DNA of 64,000 nucleotides, from positions 26,684-90,683 of the forward strand of contig NZ_BDBL01000038.1 in assembly GCF_001612965.1 (NCBI RefSeq). Direction: 5' to 3'. Position numbers and translations under genes: made by a program. This stretch comes from Nocardia kruczakiae NBRC 101016. GTDB taxonomy: Bacteria > Actinomycetota > Actinomycetes > Mycobacteriales > Mycobacteriaceae. Below the pieces are notes generated by a model. That model was not told where the DNA came from. It made no database searches and was given only the letters and a program-made list of their open reading frames with translations. Of the stretch, positions 16,567-25,691 are shown piece after piece (the stretch's first letter is position 1; every line of letters begins with the position of its first letter).

Positions 16567-17919
16567 GTGACCGCCGAACTGTTCGTTCTGCTCATCGTCG
16601 TCGTCACGGCTCTCGTTTTCGACTTCACCAACGGCTTCCACGACACCGCCAATGCCATGGCGACCTCGATCGCCACCGGCGCCCTGCGCCCGCGCGCCGC
16701 GGTGCTGCTGTCGGGCGGGCTGAATCTGATCGGCGCCTTCCTCAGTGTCGAGGTGGCCGCCACTGTCGCCGAAGGCATCGTGCGCCTGGACGAGGTGGGT
16801 GGCGCCGATCTGCTCGCCATCGTCTTCGCCGGACTGGTCGGCGGCATTCTGTGGAATCTGCTCACCTGGCTGTTCGGGCTGCCGTCGAGTTCCTCCCACG
16901 CCCTGTTCGGCGGGCTCATCGGGGCCACCATCGCCGCGCTCGGCTGGAGCGGGGTGATCTGGTCGGCCGGGCAGAAGGGCGTGCTCACCAAGATCATCGT
17001 GCCCGCGGTGCTGGCGCCCGTGGTCGCGGCGCTGGTCGCCTCGATCGGCACCTGGCTGGTGTACCGGATCACCCGAAGCAGCGATCAGCGGGTGGTGAAC
17101 CGGAGTTTCCGATGGGGCCAGATCGGTTCGGCCTCGCTGGTGTCGCTGGCCCACGGCACCAACGACGCGCAGAAGACCATGGGCATCATCTTCCTGGCGC
17201 TCATCGCCTACGGCTCGAAACAACCCAGCGACCCGTTGCCGCTGTGGGTGATCGTGGCCTGTGCGGTGGCCATCGCCGCGGGCACCTCGCTGGGCGGCTG
17301 GCGCATCATCCGGACCCTCGGCAAGGGTCTGGTCGACATCACCCCGCCGCAAGGGCTGGCGGCCGAATCCACCAGCGCCGCGATCATTCTCACCTCGGCG
17401 CATTTCGGCTTGCCGCTGTCGACCACGCAGACGGTGACGGGCGCCATCCTCGGTACGGGCATGGGCCGTCCGGGCGCCGAGGTGCGCTGGTCGGTGCTCG
17501 GCCGCATGGTGGTGGCCTGGGTCTTCACCCTGCCGCTGGCCGGGCTGGCGGGCGCGATCTGCTGGGCGCTGGCGCATCTGATCGGCGGCCTGGCCGGCGT
17601 GCTGGTGGTCTTCGCCATCCTCGTAGCGATGGCCGGCCTGATCTATCTGCGTTCCCGCCGGACCCCGGTGCACGCCGCGAACGTCAACGAGCAGTGGACG
17701 AGTCTGCCGGGGGCCGACGGCACCGGACCGGCCGACGAATCCCGGACCGGCGGCCCCCGGTCCGGTCCGCCCGCCGGCGGTGCCGCCGAATCCGGGACCG
17801 CCGGTTCGGCACCCGCCGACCCCGAGGACGCCGCCACGACCTCGGCACCGCCCGAGCCCGGAAAGCCCGCACGGACCGACGACTCACGCGCCTCTCATCG
17901 CGCCGCAAGGAATTTCTGA
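16567..17919 (+). CDS. pitA: Inorganic phosphate transporter, PiT family
   Basis: 450 residues. It is a membrane symporter for phosphate (metal-phosphate with H+). The duplicated PiT signatures are present: FDFTNGFHDTANAMATS near the N-terminus and SLAHGTNDAQKTMGI in the second half, separated by hydrophobic helices. The last 80 residues are a hydrophilic Pro/Ala/Gly/Asp tail, typical of the actinobacterial version. GTG 16567 follows GGAGG by only one base, so the start may be leaderless. Its stop overlaps the ATG of the next gene (TGATG). The position between menB and menE equals that of M. tuberculosis pitA. Confidence 0.92.
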   Translation: MTAELFVLLIVVVTALVFDFTNGFHDTANAMATSIATGALRPRAAVLLSGGLNLIGAFLSVEVAATVAEGIVRLDEVGGADLLAIVFAGLVGGILWNLLTWLFGLPSSSSHALFGGLIGATIAALGWSGVIWSAGQKGVLTKIIVPAVLAPVVAALVASIGTWLVYRITRSSDQRVVNRSFRWGQIGSASLVSLAHGTNDAQKTMGIIFLALIAYGSKQPSDPLPLWVIVACAVAIAAGTSLGGWRIIRTLGKGLVDITPPQGLAAESTSAAIILTSAHFGLPLSTTQTVTGAILGTGMGRPGAEVRWSVLGRMVVAWVFTLPLAGLAGAICWALAHLIGGLAGVLVVFAILVAMAGLIYLRSRRTPVHAANVNEQWTSLPGADGTGPADESRTGGPRSGPPAGGAAESGTAGSAPADPEDAATTSAPPEPGKPARTDDSRASHRAARNF

Positions 17920-18197
17920 TGCAGACCCTGATCGACGATCTGACGGAACTGTGGCGAGTCACCGCCGCCGCCTTGCTCTTCGGGGCGGGCCTGCCGGCGA
18001 TCTTCGCGCTCGGGGTGCGACTGCATTCGATCGCGGGGGCTGCGCCACAACCGGATTCCACCCGCCGGCGTGCGGCTGCGGCCTGCGCGGGGTTGTGTTA
18101 TTCGGTGGTAACGCTGACCGTCATCGCCGGAGTGCTGTTCGTTGCCAGAGGTTTTCTGGCCGCGCGGCTCGGCATCCATCTGTTCGGTCAAAGCTGA
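17919..18197 (+). CDS. Small two-TM membrane protein (Rv0544c-like)
   Basis: 92 residues with hydrophobic segments at about 15-35 and 58-80 and a basic loop (STRRRAAAA). The ATG overlaps the stop of the phosphate transporter gene (TGATG), so translation is coupled and the protein may be an accessory of the transporter. The position matches M. tuberculosis Rv0544c. No known domain. Confidence 0.8.
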   Translation: MQTLIDDLTELWRVTAAALLFGAGLPAIFALGVRLHSIAGAAPQPDSTRRRAAAACAGLCYSVVTLTVIAGVLFVARGFLAARLGIHLFGQS

Positions 18198-18237
18198 GCG
18201 GCCGCACGGCGCCACCCTGATCGTCGAAAGGACATTC

Positions 18238-18588
18238 GTGACCACCGAATCCGCATCGCCCCAGCAACCCGAATCGAACGAGACCACGCCCTCGGTCCTG
18301 CAGAAGGTGCTGGGCTGGCTGCGCGCCGGATATCCGCAGGGTGTGCCGCAATCCGACTATGTCGCGCTGCTGGCCGTCCTGCATCGCCGGCTCACCGACT
18401 ACGAGGTGCATCTGGTGGTCGAGGAGCTGGTGCGCGAACGCGCCGGCGACGACGAGATCGCCCAGCACGAGATCGAGGCGGCGATCGCCCGAGTTGCCAA
18501 GGAGCTGCCGGGCGAGGACGATATCGCTCGAGTGGCATCGCACCTGGCAGCGGGTGGTTGGCCGCTGGCGACACCGACGTCGGACTGA
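18238..18588 (+). CDS. DUF3349 protein (Rv0543c-like)
   Basis: 116 residues. After a short polar tail, the core has the DUF3349 pattern (KVLGWLRAGYPQGVPQSDYVALLAVL, then LTDYEVHLVVEEL), a small helical bundle. GTG 18238 has GAAAGGA at proper spacing. The gene lies between pit and menE as in mycobacteria. Function unknown. Confidence 0.85.
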   Translation: MTTESASPQQPESNETTPSVLQKVLGWLRAGYPQGVPQSDYVALLAVLHRRLTDYEVHLVVEELVRERAGDDEIAQHEIEAAIARVAKELPGEDDIARVASHLAAGGWPLATPTSD

Positions 18589-18663
18589 CCTTCTCCCCGA
18601 TTCAGCGAAGGAAGTGCGGACCCGTTCACGGGTCATCGACCTCGACATGACACGATCGCGAAC

Positions 18664-19824
18664 GTGAGCACCACCCTGCGGACCCTCCCCATGCCCACCG
18701 GAGCCGCGGTGGGTGACGTCTTGCCGCATCTGCGGGAAGCCTTGGAGGGCAACGGTCCGGCGTGGCTGCCGATCCCCACCGGCGATCGCCGGGAATCCCA
18801 TCGACTCTCCAGCGCACTGCGCCCGGGTGAGGAGATCGAGGACGACGTATCCCTGGTGGTCACCACCTCCGGCACCACCGGCGTACCCAAGGGCGCGATG
18901 CTCACCGCGGCCGCCCTGCGCGCCAGCGGCGATGCCACCCACGAGCGGCTCGGCGGACCGGGCCAGTGGCTGCTGGCGCTGCCGACCCATCACATCGCCG
19001 GGGTGCAGGTGCTGTTGCGCAGTATTCAAGCGGGCACCGAACCGGCGGTGCTGGACGTCTCGGGCGGATTCCTGCCCGGCGGACTCGCCACGGCGGTGTC
19101 CGGTATGACCGGACCGCGACGCTACACCTCGCTGGTGCCGACGCAGCTCATCAAGGCACTCGACGATCCGGTCGGCGCGGAGGCGCTCGCGGCGCTGGAC
19201 GCGGTCCTGGTCGGCGGCGCGGCGACACCGAAGCCGGTACTCGATCGAGCCCGCGCGGCCGGGATCAACGTGGTCCGCACCTACGGCATGAGCGAGACCT
19301 GCGGCGGCTGCGTCTACGAGGGGGTGCCGCTGACGGGTGCGAAGGTGCGCATCGAGGACGGGCGGGTGCTGCTGGGCGGGGCCATGCTGGCCAAGGGCTA
19401 TCGCGGCATCCCCGATCATCCGGCGTTCGCCGAGCCCGGCTGGTTCCGCACCGAGGACGCCGGCACCTTCGACGACGGCGTGCTGACCATCACCGGCCGC
19501 CTGGACGAGGCCATCATGACCGGCGGCCTGCTGGTGATCCCGCAGGTCGTCGAGGCCGTGCTCGCCACCCACCCGGCGATCAACGAGGCCGTGGTGCTGG
19601 GCCTGCCCGATCCGCGCCTGGGCCAGCGGGTGGCGGTGGCGGTGGTGCCCAATCCGGGTGCGACACCCACGCTGGACGAATTGCGCGCGCACGTGGTGGC
19701 CGAGCTCGACCCGATCGCGGCCCCGCGGGAACTGGCGATCCTCGACGAGATCCCGATGCGCGGTCCCGGCAAGCCCAATCGCGTGAAGCTGCGCGAGCAC
19801 CTGCTGGAGCAGGCGACGCACTGA
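18664..19824 (+). CDS. menE: O-succinylbenzoate-CoA ligase
   Basis: 386 residues, a short ANL-superfamily enzyme as usual for actinobacterial MenE. It adenylates O-succinylbenzoate and forms the CoA thioester that MenB uses. The AMP-binding P-loop VTTSGTTGVPKG is at 66-77, the motif YGMSETCGG near 205 and the catalytic lysine in GPGKPNRVKL near the C-terminus. Start GTG 18664; no strong ribosome site, possibly leaderless. Confidence 0.93.
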   Translation: MSTTLRTLPMPTGAAVGDVLPHLREALEGNGPAWLPIPTGDRRESHRLSSALRPGEEIEDDVSLVVTTSGTTGVPKGAMLTAAALRASGDATHERLGGPGQWLLALPTHHIAGVQVLLRSIQAGTEPAVLDVSGGFLPGGLATAVSGMTGPRRYTSLVPTQLIKALDDPVGAEALAALDAVLVGGAATPKPVLDRARAAGINVVRTYGMSETCGGCVYEGVPLTGAKVRIEDGRVLLGGAMLAKGYRGIPDHPAFAEPGWFRTEDAGTFDDGVLTITGRLDEAIMTGGLLVIPQVVEAVLATHPAINEAVVLGLPDPRLGQRVAVAVVPNPGATPTLDELRAHVVAELDPIAAPRELAILDEIPMRGPGKPNRVKLREHLLEQATH

Positions 19825-19997
19825 CCGCGCCGGAGTGACACCACTCACACCGCCGCGAGCCGGCCTACGCCTTCCACCTGCGACGATGCCGCCGCTTGCG
19901 TGGGTGGTGCGGCGTGCAAGCGGCCCTCGATCGCCCTTGCGCGACCGTGCAACAGCGGCGCAAGCCGGGTGCAAGAGGCCCCCCGCACAGTTGTGGC

Positions 19998-21014
19998 ATG
20001 ACTTCTTACGCACCTGCTGATGCACTCGCCATCGAGGCGGACGGGCTGGTCAAGCTCTTCGGGGAGCAGCGGGCCGTCGACGGGGTGAGCCTGGCGGTGC
20101 CGCAGGGCGCCGTCTACGGCGTGCTCGGCCCGAACGGGGCCGGCAAGACCACCACCATCCGCATGCTCGCCACCCTGCTGCGCCCCGACGGCGGCCGGGC
20201 CCGGATCTTCGGCCACGACGTCGTGGCCGAACCCACCGCGGTCCGCTCGCTGATCGGCGTCACCGGCCAGTACGCCTCGGTCGACGAAAAGCTCAGCGCC
20301 ACCGAGAATCTGATCATCTTCTCCCGGCTGCTCGGGCTGAGCCGGGCCGAGTCCAAGCGCCGCGCGGCCGAACTGCTCGAGGAATTCGGGCTCACCGAGG
20401 CGGCGACCAAGGCCCTGGAGAACTTCTCCGGCGGTATGCGCCGGCGCCTGGATCTGGCCGCCAGCCTGATCGCGACGCCGCCGCTGCTGTTCCTCGACGA
20501 GCCGACCACCGGCCTGGATCCGCGCACTCGCGCGCAGATGTGGGAGACCATCCGCCGGCTCGTGCGCGAGGGCGCCACGGTACTGCTCACCACGCAGTAC
20601 CTGGACGAGGCCGACCAACTCGCCGACCGCATCGCGGTGATCGACCACGGCAAGGTGATCGCCGACGGTACCTCCGACGAACTCAAGGGTTCGGTCGGAC
20701 AGTCGGCGCTGCAGATCACCGTCGCCGACCGCGACACCATCGAACGGGCCCGCACGCTGATCGGCGAATTCCTCTCCCGCGCCGACGGCAAGCTGGTCGA
20801 GGCGAGCATCTCCCCCGAGGCCGGCCGTGTCACCGCCCCGCTCAGCGATCCGAGCGTGACCGCGGATCTGCTGATCCGGTTGCGCGACAACGATATCCGC
20901 GTCGACGAGATCACCGTCAGCAAGCCGAGCCTGGACGAGGTGTTCTTCGCCCTCACCGGCCACGCCGCCGAATCCGAGGACGCCGGTACCGATTCCGAGG
21001 GCACCGCGGCATGA
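19998..21014 (+). CDS. ABC transporter ATP-binding protein, DrrA family
   Basis: 338 residues. Walker A GPNGAGKT at 44-51, signature NFSGGMRRRLDLA, Walker B LLFLDEPTTGLD and the switch His region (LLTTQYLDEADQLADRI) are all present. The C-terminal extension after residue 230 is the DrrA-type tail. With the permease 43 bases downstream it forms a drug or lipid exporter like daunorubicin DrrAB. A ribosome site is not obvious. The gene lies 173 bases after menE, so it may be its own unit. Confidence 0.9.
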   Translation: MTSYAPADALAIEADGLVKLFGEQRAVDGVSLAVPQGAVYGVLGPNGAGKTTTIRMLATLLRPDGGRARIFGHDVVAEPTAVRSLIGVTGQYASVDEKLSATENLIIFSRLLGLSRAESKRRAAELLEEFGLTEAATKALENFSGGMRRRLDLAASLIATPPLLFLDEPTTGLDPRTRAQMWETIRRLVREGATVLLTTQYLDEADQLADRIAVIDHGKVIADGTSDELKGSVGQSALQITVADRDTIERARTLIGEFLSRADGKLVEASISPEAGRVTAPLSDPSVTADLLIRLRDNDIRVDEITVSKPSLDEVFFALTGHAAESEDAGTDSEGTAA

Positions 21015-21057
21015 GCCCGGCCCCCGCCACGTTCCCCACTCCCCCGAAGGACATATC

Positions 21058-21897
21058 GTGACCACCACGCTTCCCGCTCCCGCAACCGGCCGGCACGCCG
21101 CGCGCGCCGCGATTCCCGTTGCCAGCAACCGCATTTCACTGCGCCAGACCGTCGCGAATTCGCTCACCATGGCGTATCGCGGCATCCTCAAGATCAAGCA
21201 CAATCCGGAGCAGCTGTTCGACGTCACCGTGCAGCCGATCCTGTTCACCGCCCTGTTCGCCTACATCTTCGGCGGCGCGATCGGCGGCAGCGTGCAGGCC
21301 TACCTACCGGTGCTGATTCCGGGCATCCTGGTCCAGACGGTCGTGCTCACCTCGGTCGTCACCGGCACCCAGTTGCGTGAGGATATGGACAAGGGCGTCT
21401 TCGACCGCTTCAAATCCCTTCCCATCGCACGGGTTTCGGCCCTGGCCGGCGCGCTGATCGCCGATATGGTGCGCTACGGCATCGCGACGGTACTCACCAT
21501 CGTGGTCGGCCTGATCCTGGGCTACCGGCCCGAGGGTGGCGTCCTCGGCGTGGTCGTCGCCGGTCTGGTCGTGGTGTTCTGCTCGTTCGCGGTCAGCTGG
21601 ATCTGGGCTCTGGTCGGTGTCACCGGTAAGAGCGCCGCCTCGGTGCAGGGCATCTCCATGATGATCATGTTCCCGCTGACCTTCATGTCCGGTGCGTTCG
21701 CTCTCGTCAGCACCATGCCCGGCTGGATGCAGGGCATCAACAAGGCCAATCCCGTGTACTACATGGTGAATTCGTGCCGCGAGCTGATGAACGGCAACAT
21801 CTACAGCAGCAACCTGGCGTGGTGCCTGATCGGCTCGGCGGTCGTGATCGCGATCTTCGCCCCGCTGGCCATCCGGGCCTACATGCGCCGGGCGTGA
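21058..21897 (+). CDS. ABC transporter permease, DrrB/ABC-2 type
   Basis: 279 residues with six hydrophobic segments and the ABC-2 motif around LIPGILVQTVVLTSVVTGTQLREDMDKGVFDRFKSLP, the family's conserved central loop. It is the membrane partner of the DrrA-type ATPase upstream. The substrate is unknown; the nearby SARP-like regulator suggests a secondary-metabolite link, but no biosynthetic genes are present. The transcript ends at a strong hairpin. Confidence 0.9.
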   Translation: MTTTLPAPATGRHAARAAIPVASNRISLRQTVANSLTMAYRGILKIKHNPEQLFDVTVQPILFTALFAYIFGGAIGGSVQAYLPVLIPGILVQTVVLTSVVTGTQLREDMDKGVFDRFKSLPIARVSALAGALIADMVRYGIATVLTIVVGLILGYRPEGGVLGVVVAGLVVVFCSFAVSWIWALVGVTGKSAASVQGISMMIMFPLTFMSGAFALVSTMPGWMQGINKANPVYYMVNSCRELMNGNIYSSNLAWCLIGSAVVIAIFAPLAIRAYMRRA

Positions 21898-21908
21898 TCC
21901 CCTTCCCC

Positions 21909-21952
21909 GCGGTGTCCTCCGGTCGTGACAGCGACCGCAGGACACCGCTTTT
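21909..21952 (+). terminator. Intrinsic terminator after the DrrAB operon
   Basis: GCGGTGTCCT (21909-21918) pairs with AGGACACCGC (21939-21948), with an inner GGTCG/CGACC stem, followed by TTTT. It starts 12 bases after the permease stop. Confidence 0.85.
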
Positions 21953-22004
21953 CGCTGTGCCCGGCCCGTCGCGGGCGCGCCCGGCCGGCCGCTCGACTGC
22001 CGCC

Positions 22005-25000
22005 TCAGGCGCCGAGCAGGGTCTCGAGTTCCGGCAGCATCGCGAGGACGCGCTGCGCGGCCGAACGACGGTTGACACTCGAGACCGCGTCCTGCCCGGC
22101 GGCGATCAGCTCCGTCCCGACGGTGGCCCGAGCCAGCGCCAGGTGCCGATTCCAGCGCATCGAGGAATAGTCTTGGCGGCCCACCACTTTCATTGCCAGC
22201 GCCAGCAGCGTCGCGCCGGTTTCCGGATCGACTCCGGACCGCACGAGATACGAGCCCAGCGCGCAGGCGGCACCACCGATCTGCGGGAGATCGACGAACT
22301 GGGTGAGCCGTTCCCGCGCGACCCGGGCCACCTGACCGGGCAACTCCGGCACCTCGTGCACGGCATCATGCAGAACATGGGCGTCGAGCACGGCGGCGGC
22401 GACGATCACATCGCCCGGTCCGGGCCCGGGACCGCCATTCGGCCAATCGAACAGTTGCAGGCTGCGCCGGAACGTGCGCAGACCACGCTCGATCTCGCCC
22501 TCCGCCAGTTCGAGTTCCGCCATTCCGGCGACGACCGCACCCTTGCGGTGGTTCGGCTGCGTCACCGGTTCGTCCAATCCGACGCCGTCGTCGATGACAC
22601 CCAGCGCGTACTCGAGTTCCCGCCGCGCATCGACCAACTGGCCGGCGCCGACCATGGAGACGGCGAGGAAGCTACGCACTTCCACACTTTCCTCGAAGCA
22701 GCGCAACTCCTGCATCAGCTCGGCCGCGCGTTGGTAGTAGCCGACCGCCTCCTCGTATCGCGCCGCCTGCGAGGCCATCTGCCCGAGATGCTGGGAGCAC
22801 ATCGCGGTAGCCCACACATCGCGGCCCTCGACCAATGCGAGAGCGGCTCGCGCATCGCGGATCGACCCGGCGGTATAGCTGGCGTTCTCGCGCATATTGG
22901 CGCGCAGCAGCAGGGCGAGCGACCGGACGAGCTCGTCGTCGGCACGGGTGCCCGCCGCCATCAAACGCACTCCGTGGGCGACATTCACTCGCGTGCAGAG
23001 CATTTCGCCGAGGTACCGGATTCCGGGCGTGAGGTCGGCCGTGGCGAGCACGCGACGAGCACGGGCCCGGATCACCGCGAGGGGCCGCAGTCCGGGCTCG
23101 CCGAAGGCCAGATGCATGGCCAGGAAGACATAGCTCTGCAGTTCCAGATCCGACTCGATCCGGGTGCGCGGGCCCTCGGGCGGCGGCACCGGCACGACCC
23201 GGGGCGCCCAGCTCATCAGCTCCATATGCGCGCCACGCATGACCCACAGCATGGCGACGGGCGCGAAGACCGAGAACACCGTGCGGGAATCGGCGATCTC
23301 CACGGCATGGCGCAGCACCGCCAGCAGATTGTCGAGTTCGGCGGCGAGCGACAGCACCGTGCGGACCTGATCCGGTCCGGGATAGCGCAGTGCCGTCTCG
23401 CGCGCGAATTCCCTTGCCCAGCCGCACATCCGGTCCATCACCAGATCGGCCTCACCGGACGCGGTCAGCTGTTCCTCACCGAATTCGCGCACCGTCTCGA
23501 GCATGCGGTAGCGGGTGGCGACCATCTCGTCGTCGGCCAGTACGGTCAGCAGCGACTGGCTCACCAATCCGTCCACCGCGGCCACCGCGTCGATCGAATC
23601 CGTCCCCGCCACCACGGATTCCGCTGCGTCCAAGGAGAATCCGGCGGGGAACCGGCACAGCCGCCGCAGGGCCACCCGCTGTTCGGGTTCGAGCAGATTC
23701 CAGCTCCACTCGATCACCGCGTGCAGGGTGCGGTGGCGTTCGGGTGAGCTGCGGTCGCCCGAACGCAACAGCGCGAAGCGATGTTCGAGCCGGCTTTCGA
23801 TCTCCTCCACGCTCATGGTCCGCACGCGGGCCGCGGCGAGCTCGATGGCCAGCGGCAGCCCGTCGAGGGTGCGGCACAGCCGGGCGACGACCGCCGGATC
23901 CAGCCGGGCCGAGGGCCGCACCGCCCGCGCCCGGCTGACGAACAACTCCGTGGCGGGTGAGCCCTGTGCGTCGATCGCCAAGGGCGGCAACGGATACACC
24001 GTTTCCGCCGTGATGGCCAGCGGCGCCCGGCTGGTGGTCACCACCGTGAGATGTTCACAACTGCCGACCAGGTCGGCGACCACCTCGGCCGCCGCGTCGA
24101 TGAGATGTTCGCAGTTGTCCAGGATCAGCAGGATGGGGCGCAACGACAGCGCCTCGCGCAACCGGCGCCGGCCGTCGATGGTCTGGTTGCGGCGCAACAC
24201 ATTCGCTTCGCGGGAGTATTCGTTGACGCCGAGGACCGCACCGATGGCCGCCTCGATCTCCGCGCACGTTGCGGCGTGGCGCTCACCGGCGTCGCCGTCG
24301 GAAACGGCTCGCAGCGAGGCCAATTCGACCAGCGCCACCGCCTGTCTGCCCGCCATCCGCGCACCCAGCTCGTTGGCGACGCGGGTCTTGCCGGTACCGC
24401 CCGGACCGAGCACGGTCGTCACCCGGAATTCCTGGACGAGTTTCTCCAGCGCCACCAGATCGCCGTCGCGGCCGAGCAGCGGATTGGGGGCCGCGCGCAG
24501 GCCGAGGGCCGTATTGGGCGGCGCGGCAGCGGTTTCCGGGTGGCCGAACGGCGCTTCCGAGGCCAGCGCGTGCTGGGCGGTGGACACCCGCTGTGTCGCG
24601 GAGGTGACCGGCACGGGGTGCGACGGCACCGGGCCCACCGCCGGATGGTCGCCACGCAGAATCGCGGTGTTCAACGCGACCAGCGCCGGGCCGGGGTCCG
24701 CGCCCAATTCCTCACCGAGCCGCGTCCGCAGGCCGGCGAAGACCTCCAGGGCCTCGTTCGCCCGCCCGTCGCCGGCGAGCAAGCGCATCAGGGTGGCGTG
24801 CGCGGGCTCGTCGAGCGGCTCGGCCGCGGCCGCCCGCCGCGCCACTCGCAGCGCACCACCGAGATCCCCGGCGGCCTCCCGCGCCGCCAGTTCCAAAGTG
24901 TCCAGGGCCGACCAGCGCGCGGCCGCGAATTCGTGCAGCTCGTCGGCGACGGGGCCGGGCGGCAGATCCGCACCGGGTTCGCCGCGCCACAGCGCGCGCG

Positions 25001-25379
25001 CCCGCTCCACCAGGCCGAGGCATCCGGCGGTGTCACCGCGCTCGAACCGCAGCTGCGCCTCCCGTTCCAGGGCGCGGGCCAGGCTCAGGTCGACCTGCTC
25101 CTCGGTCAGCAGCAGCCGGTACCCCGCCGGGCCGATTTCCAGCGCACCCTCCGGCAAGGCCGACCGCAGTCTCGAGACCTGCGTATGCAGGGCGTTCATC
25201 GGCGCGCGCGGCGGCTGCTCACCCCAGATGTCGTCGATCAGCGCCTGGGCACTGCGGCTGCGCCCGGGATGAACCGCGAGCGCGGCGACCAGCAACCGCG
25301 CCCGGGCGCCGGGCACCGCGAGGAGATCCGCGTCGCGGCGCAGCGCGACCTCCCCCAGAAGCGCCACGCGAACATCCAT
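22005..25379 (-). CDS. AfsR/SARP-like transcriptional regulator with NTPase and TPR domains
   Basis: 1124 residues from ATG 25379. Domains in order: an OmpR-like winged helix and BTAD at about 1-240, an NB-ARC/AAA-type NTPase with Walker A GPGGTGKT near residue 325, a LuxR/AfsR-type helical linker, and a long TPR-like helical region to the end. Such proteins activate secondary-metabolite or stress genes, with ATP and protein contacts controlling DNA binding. An upstream in-frame start would add a polar, unconserved tail. It converges on the DrrAB operon and diverges from menA. There is no biosynthetic cluster next to it, so its targets may be the exporter or distant genes. Confidence 0.87.
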   Translation of the reverse strand: MDVRVALLGEVALRRDADLLAVPGARARLLVAALAVHPGRSRSAQALIDDIWGEQPPRAPMNALHTQVSRLRSALPEGALEIGPAGYRLLLTEEQVDLSLARALEREAQLRFERGDTAGCLGLVERARALWRGEPGADLPPGPVADELHEFAAARWSALDTLELAAREAAGDLGGALRVARRAAAAEPLDEPAHATLMRLLAGDGRANEALEVFAGLRTRLGEELGADPGPALVALNTAILRGDHPAVGPVPSHPVPVTSATQRVSTAQHALASEAPFGHPETAAAPPNTALGLRAAPNPLLGRDGDLVALEKLVQEFRVTTVLGPGGTGKTRVANELGARMAGRQAVALVELASLRAVSDGDAGERHAATCAEIEAAIGAVLGVNEYSREANVLRRNQTIDGRRRLREALSLRPILLILDNCEHLIDAAAEVVADLVGSCEHLTVVTTSRAPLAITAETVYPLPPLAIDAQGSPATELFVSRARAVRPSARLDPAVVARLCRTLDGLPLAIELAAARVRTMSVEEIESRLEHRFALLRSGDRSSPERHRTLHAVIEWSWNLLEPEQRVALRRLCRFPAGFSLDAAESVVAGTDSIDAVAAVDGLVSQSLLTVLADDEMVATRYRMLETVREFGEEQLTASGEADLVMDRMCGWAREFARETALRYPGPDQVRTVLSLAAELDNLLAVLRHAVEIADSRTVFSVFAPVAMLWVMRGAHMELMSWAPRVVPVPPPEGPRTRIESDLELQSYVFLAMHLAFGEPGLRPLAVIRARARRVLATADLTPGIRYLGEMLCTRVNVAHGVRLMAAGTRADDELVRSLALLLRANMRENASYTAGSIRDARAALALVEGRDVWATAMCSQHLGQMASQAARYEEAVGYYQRAAELMQELRCFEESVEVRSFLAVSMVGAGQLVDARRELEYALGVIDDGVGLDEPVTQPNHRKGAVVAGMAELELAEGEIERGLRTFRRSLQLFDWPNGGPGPGPGDVIVAAAVLDAHVLHDAVHEVPELPGQVARVARERLTQFVDLPQIGGAACALGSYLVRSGVDPETGATLLALAMKVVGRQDYSSMRWNRHLALARATVGTELIAAGQDAVSSVNRRSAAQRVLAMLPELETLLGA

Positions 25380-25619
25380 CTCGGGCAGCCTTTCGTCCCG
25401 GCCGCTGCTGTCCGGCCGGGTATGCGTCGTCCCGGCATTCGCACGGGCGGAACGCGATGCCGGCCCGGAGCCGCTGTGATCAGGAAACATGCCGTCGCAA
25501 TCGTATGTGACCGGTCGAATGAATATCGGGCGCTGCACCGGGGCCGACCGCTCCCCGGGCCACGCATCTCGTAGAGTTTACTCCGATATATCGTAATAAT
25601 GTTGTCGACAGGGGTGTCC

Positions 25620-25662
25620 GGTGACGCTGTACTGCCGCCCCCGGTGACGCTGCGCTGCCGCC
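25620..25662 (+). repeat. Tandem direct repeat upstream of menA
   Basis: GGTGACGCTGTACTGCCGCC (25620-25639) recurs 23 bases later as GGTGACGCTGCGCTGCCGCC (25643-25662), differing at two bases. It lies in the 312-base gap between the SARP-like gene and menA, just before the menA promoter. The rest of the gap includes an AT-rich stretch (about 25576-25600) that may hold the SARP promoter. Confidence 0.75.
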
Positions 25663-25678
25663 TTCGGGCCACCACCAT

Positions 25679-25684
25679 TAGGCT
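25679..25684 (+). promoter_or_regulatory. -10 hexamer for leaderless menA
   Basis: TAGGCT ends 7 bases before the menA ATG; no Shine-Dalgarno sequence is present. This is the third use of this arrangement in the window. Confidence 0.5.
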
Positions 25685-25691
25685 GCCGGAT

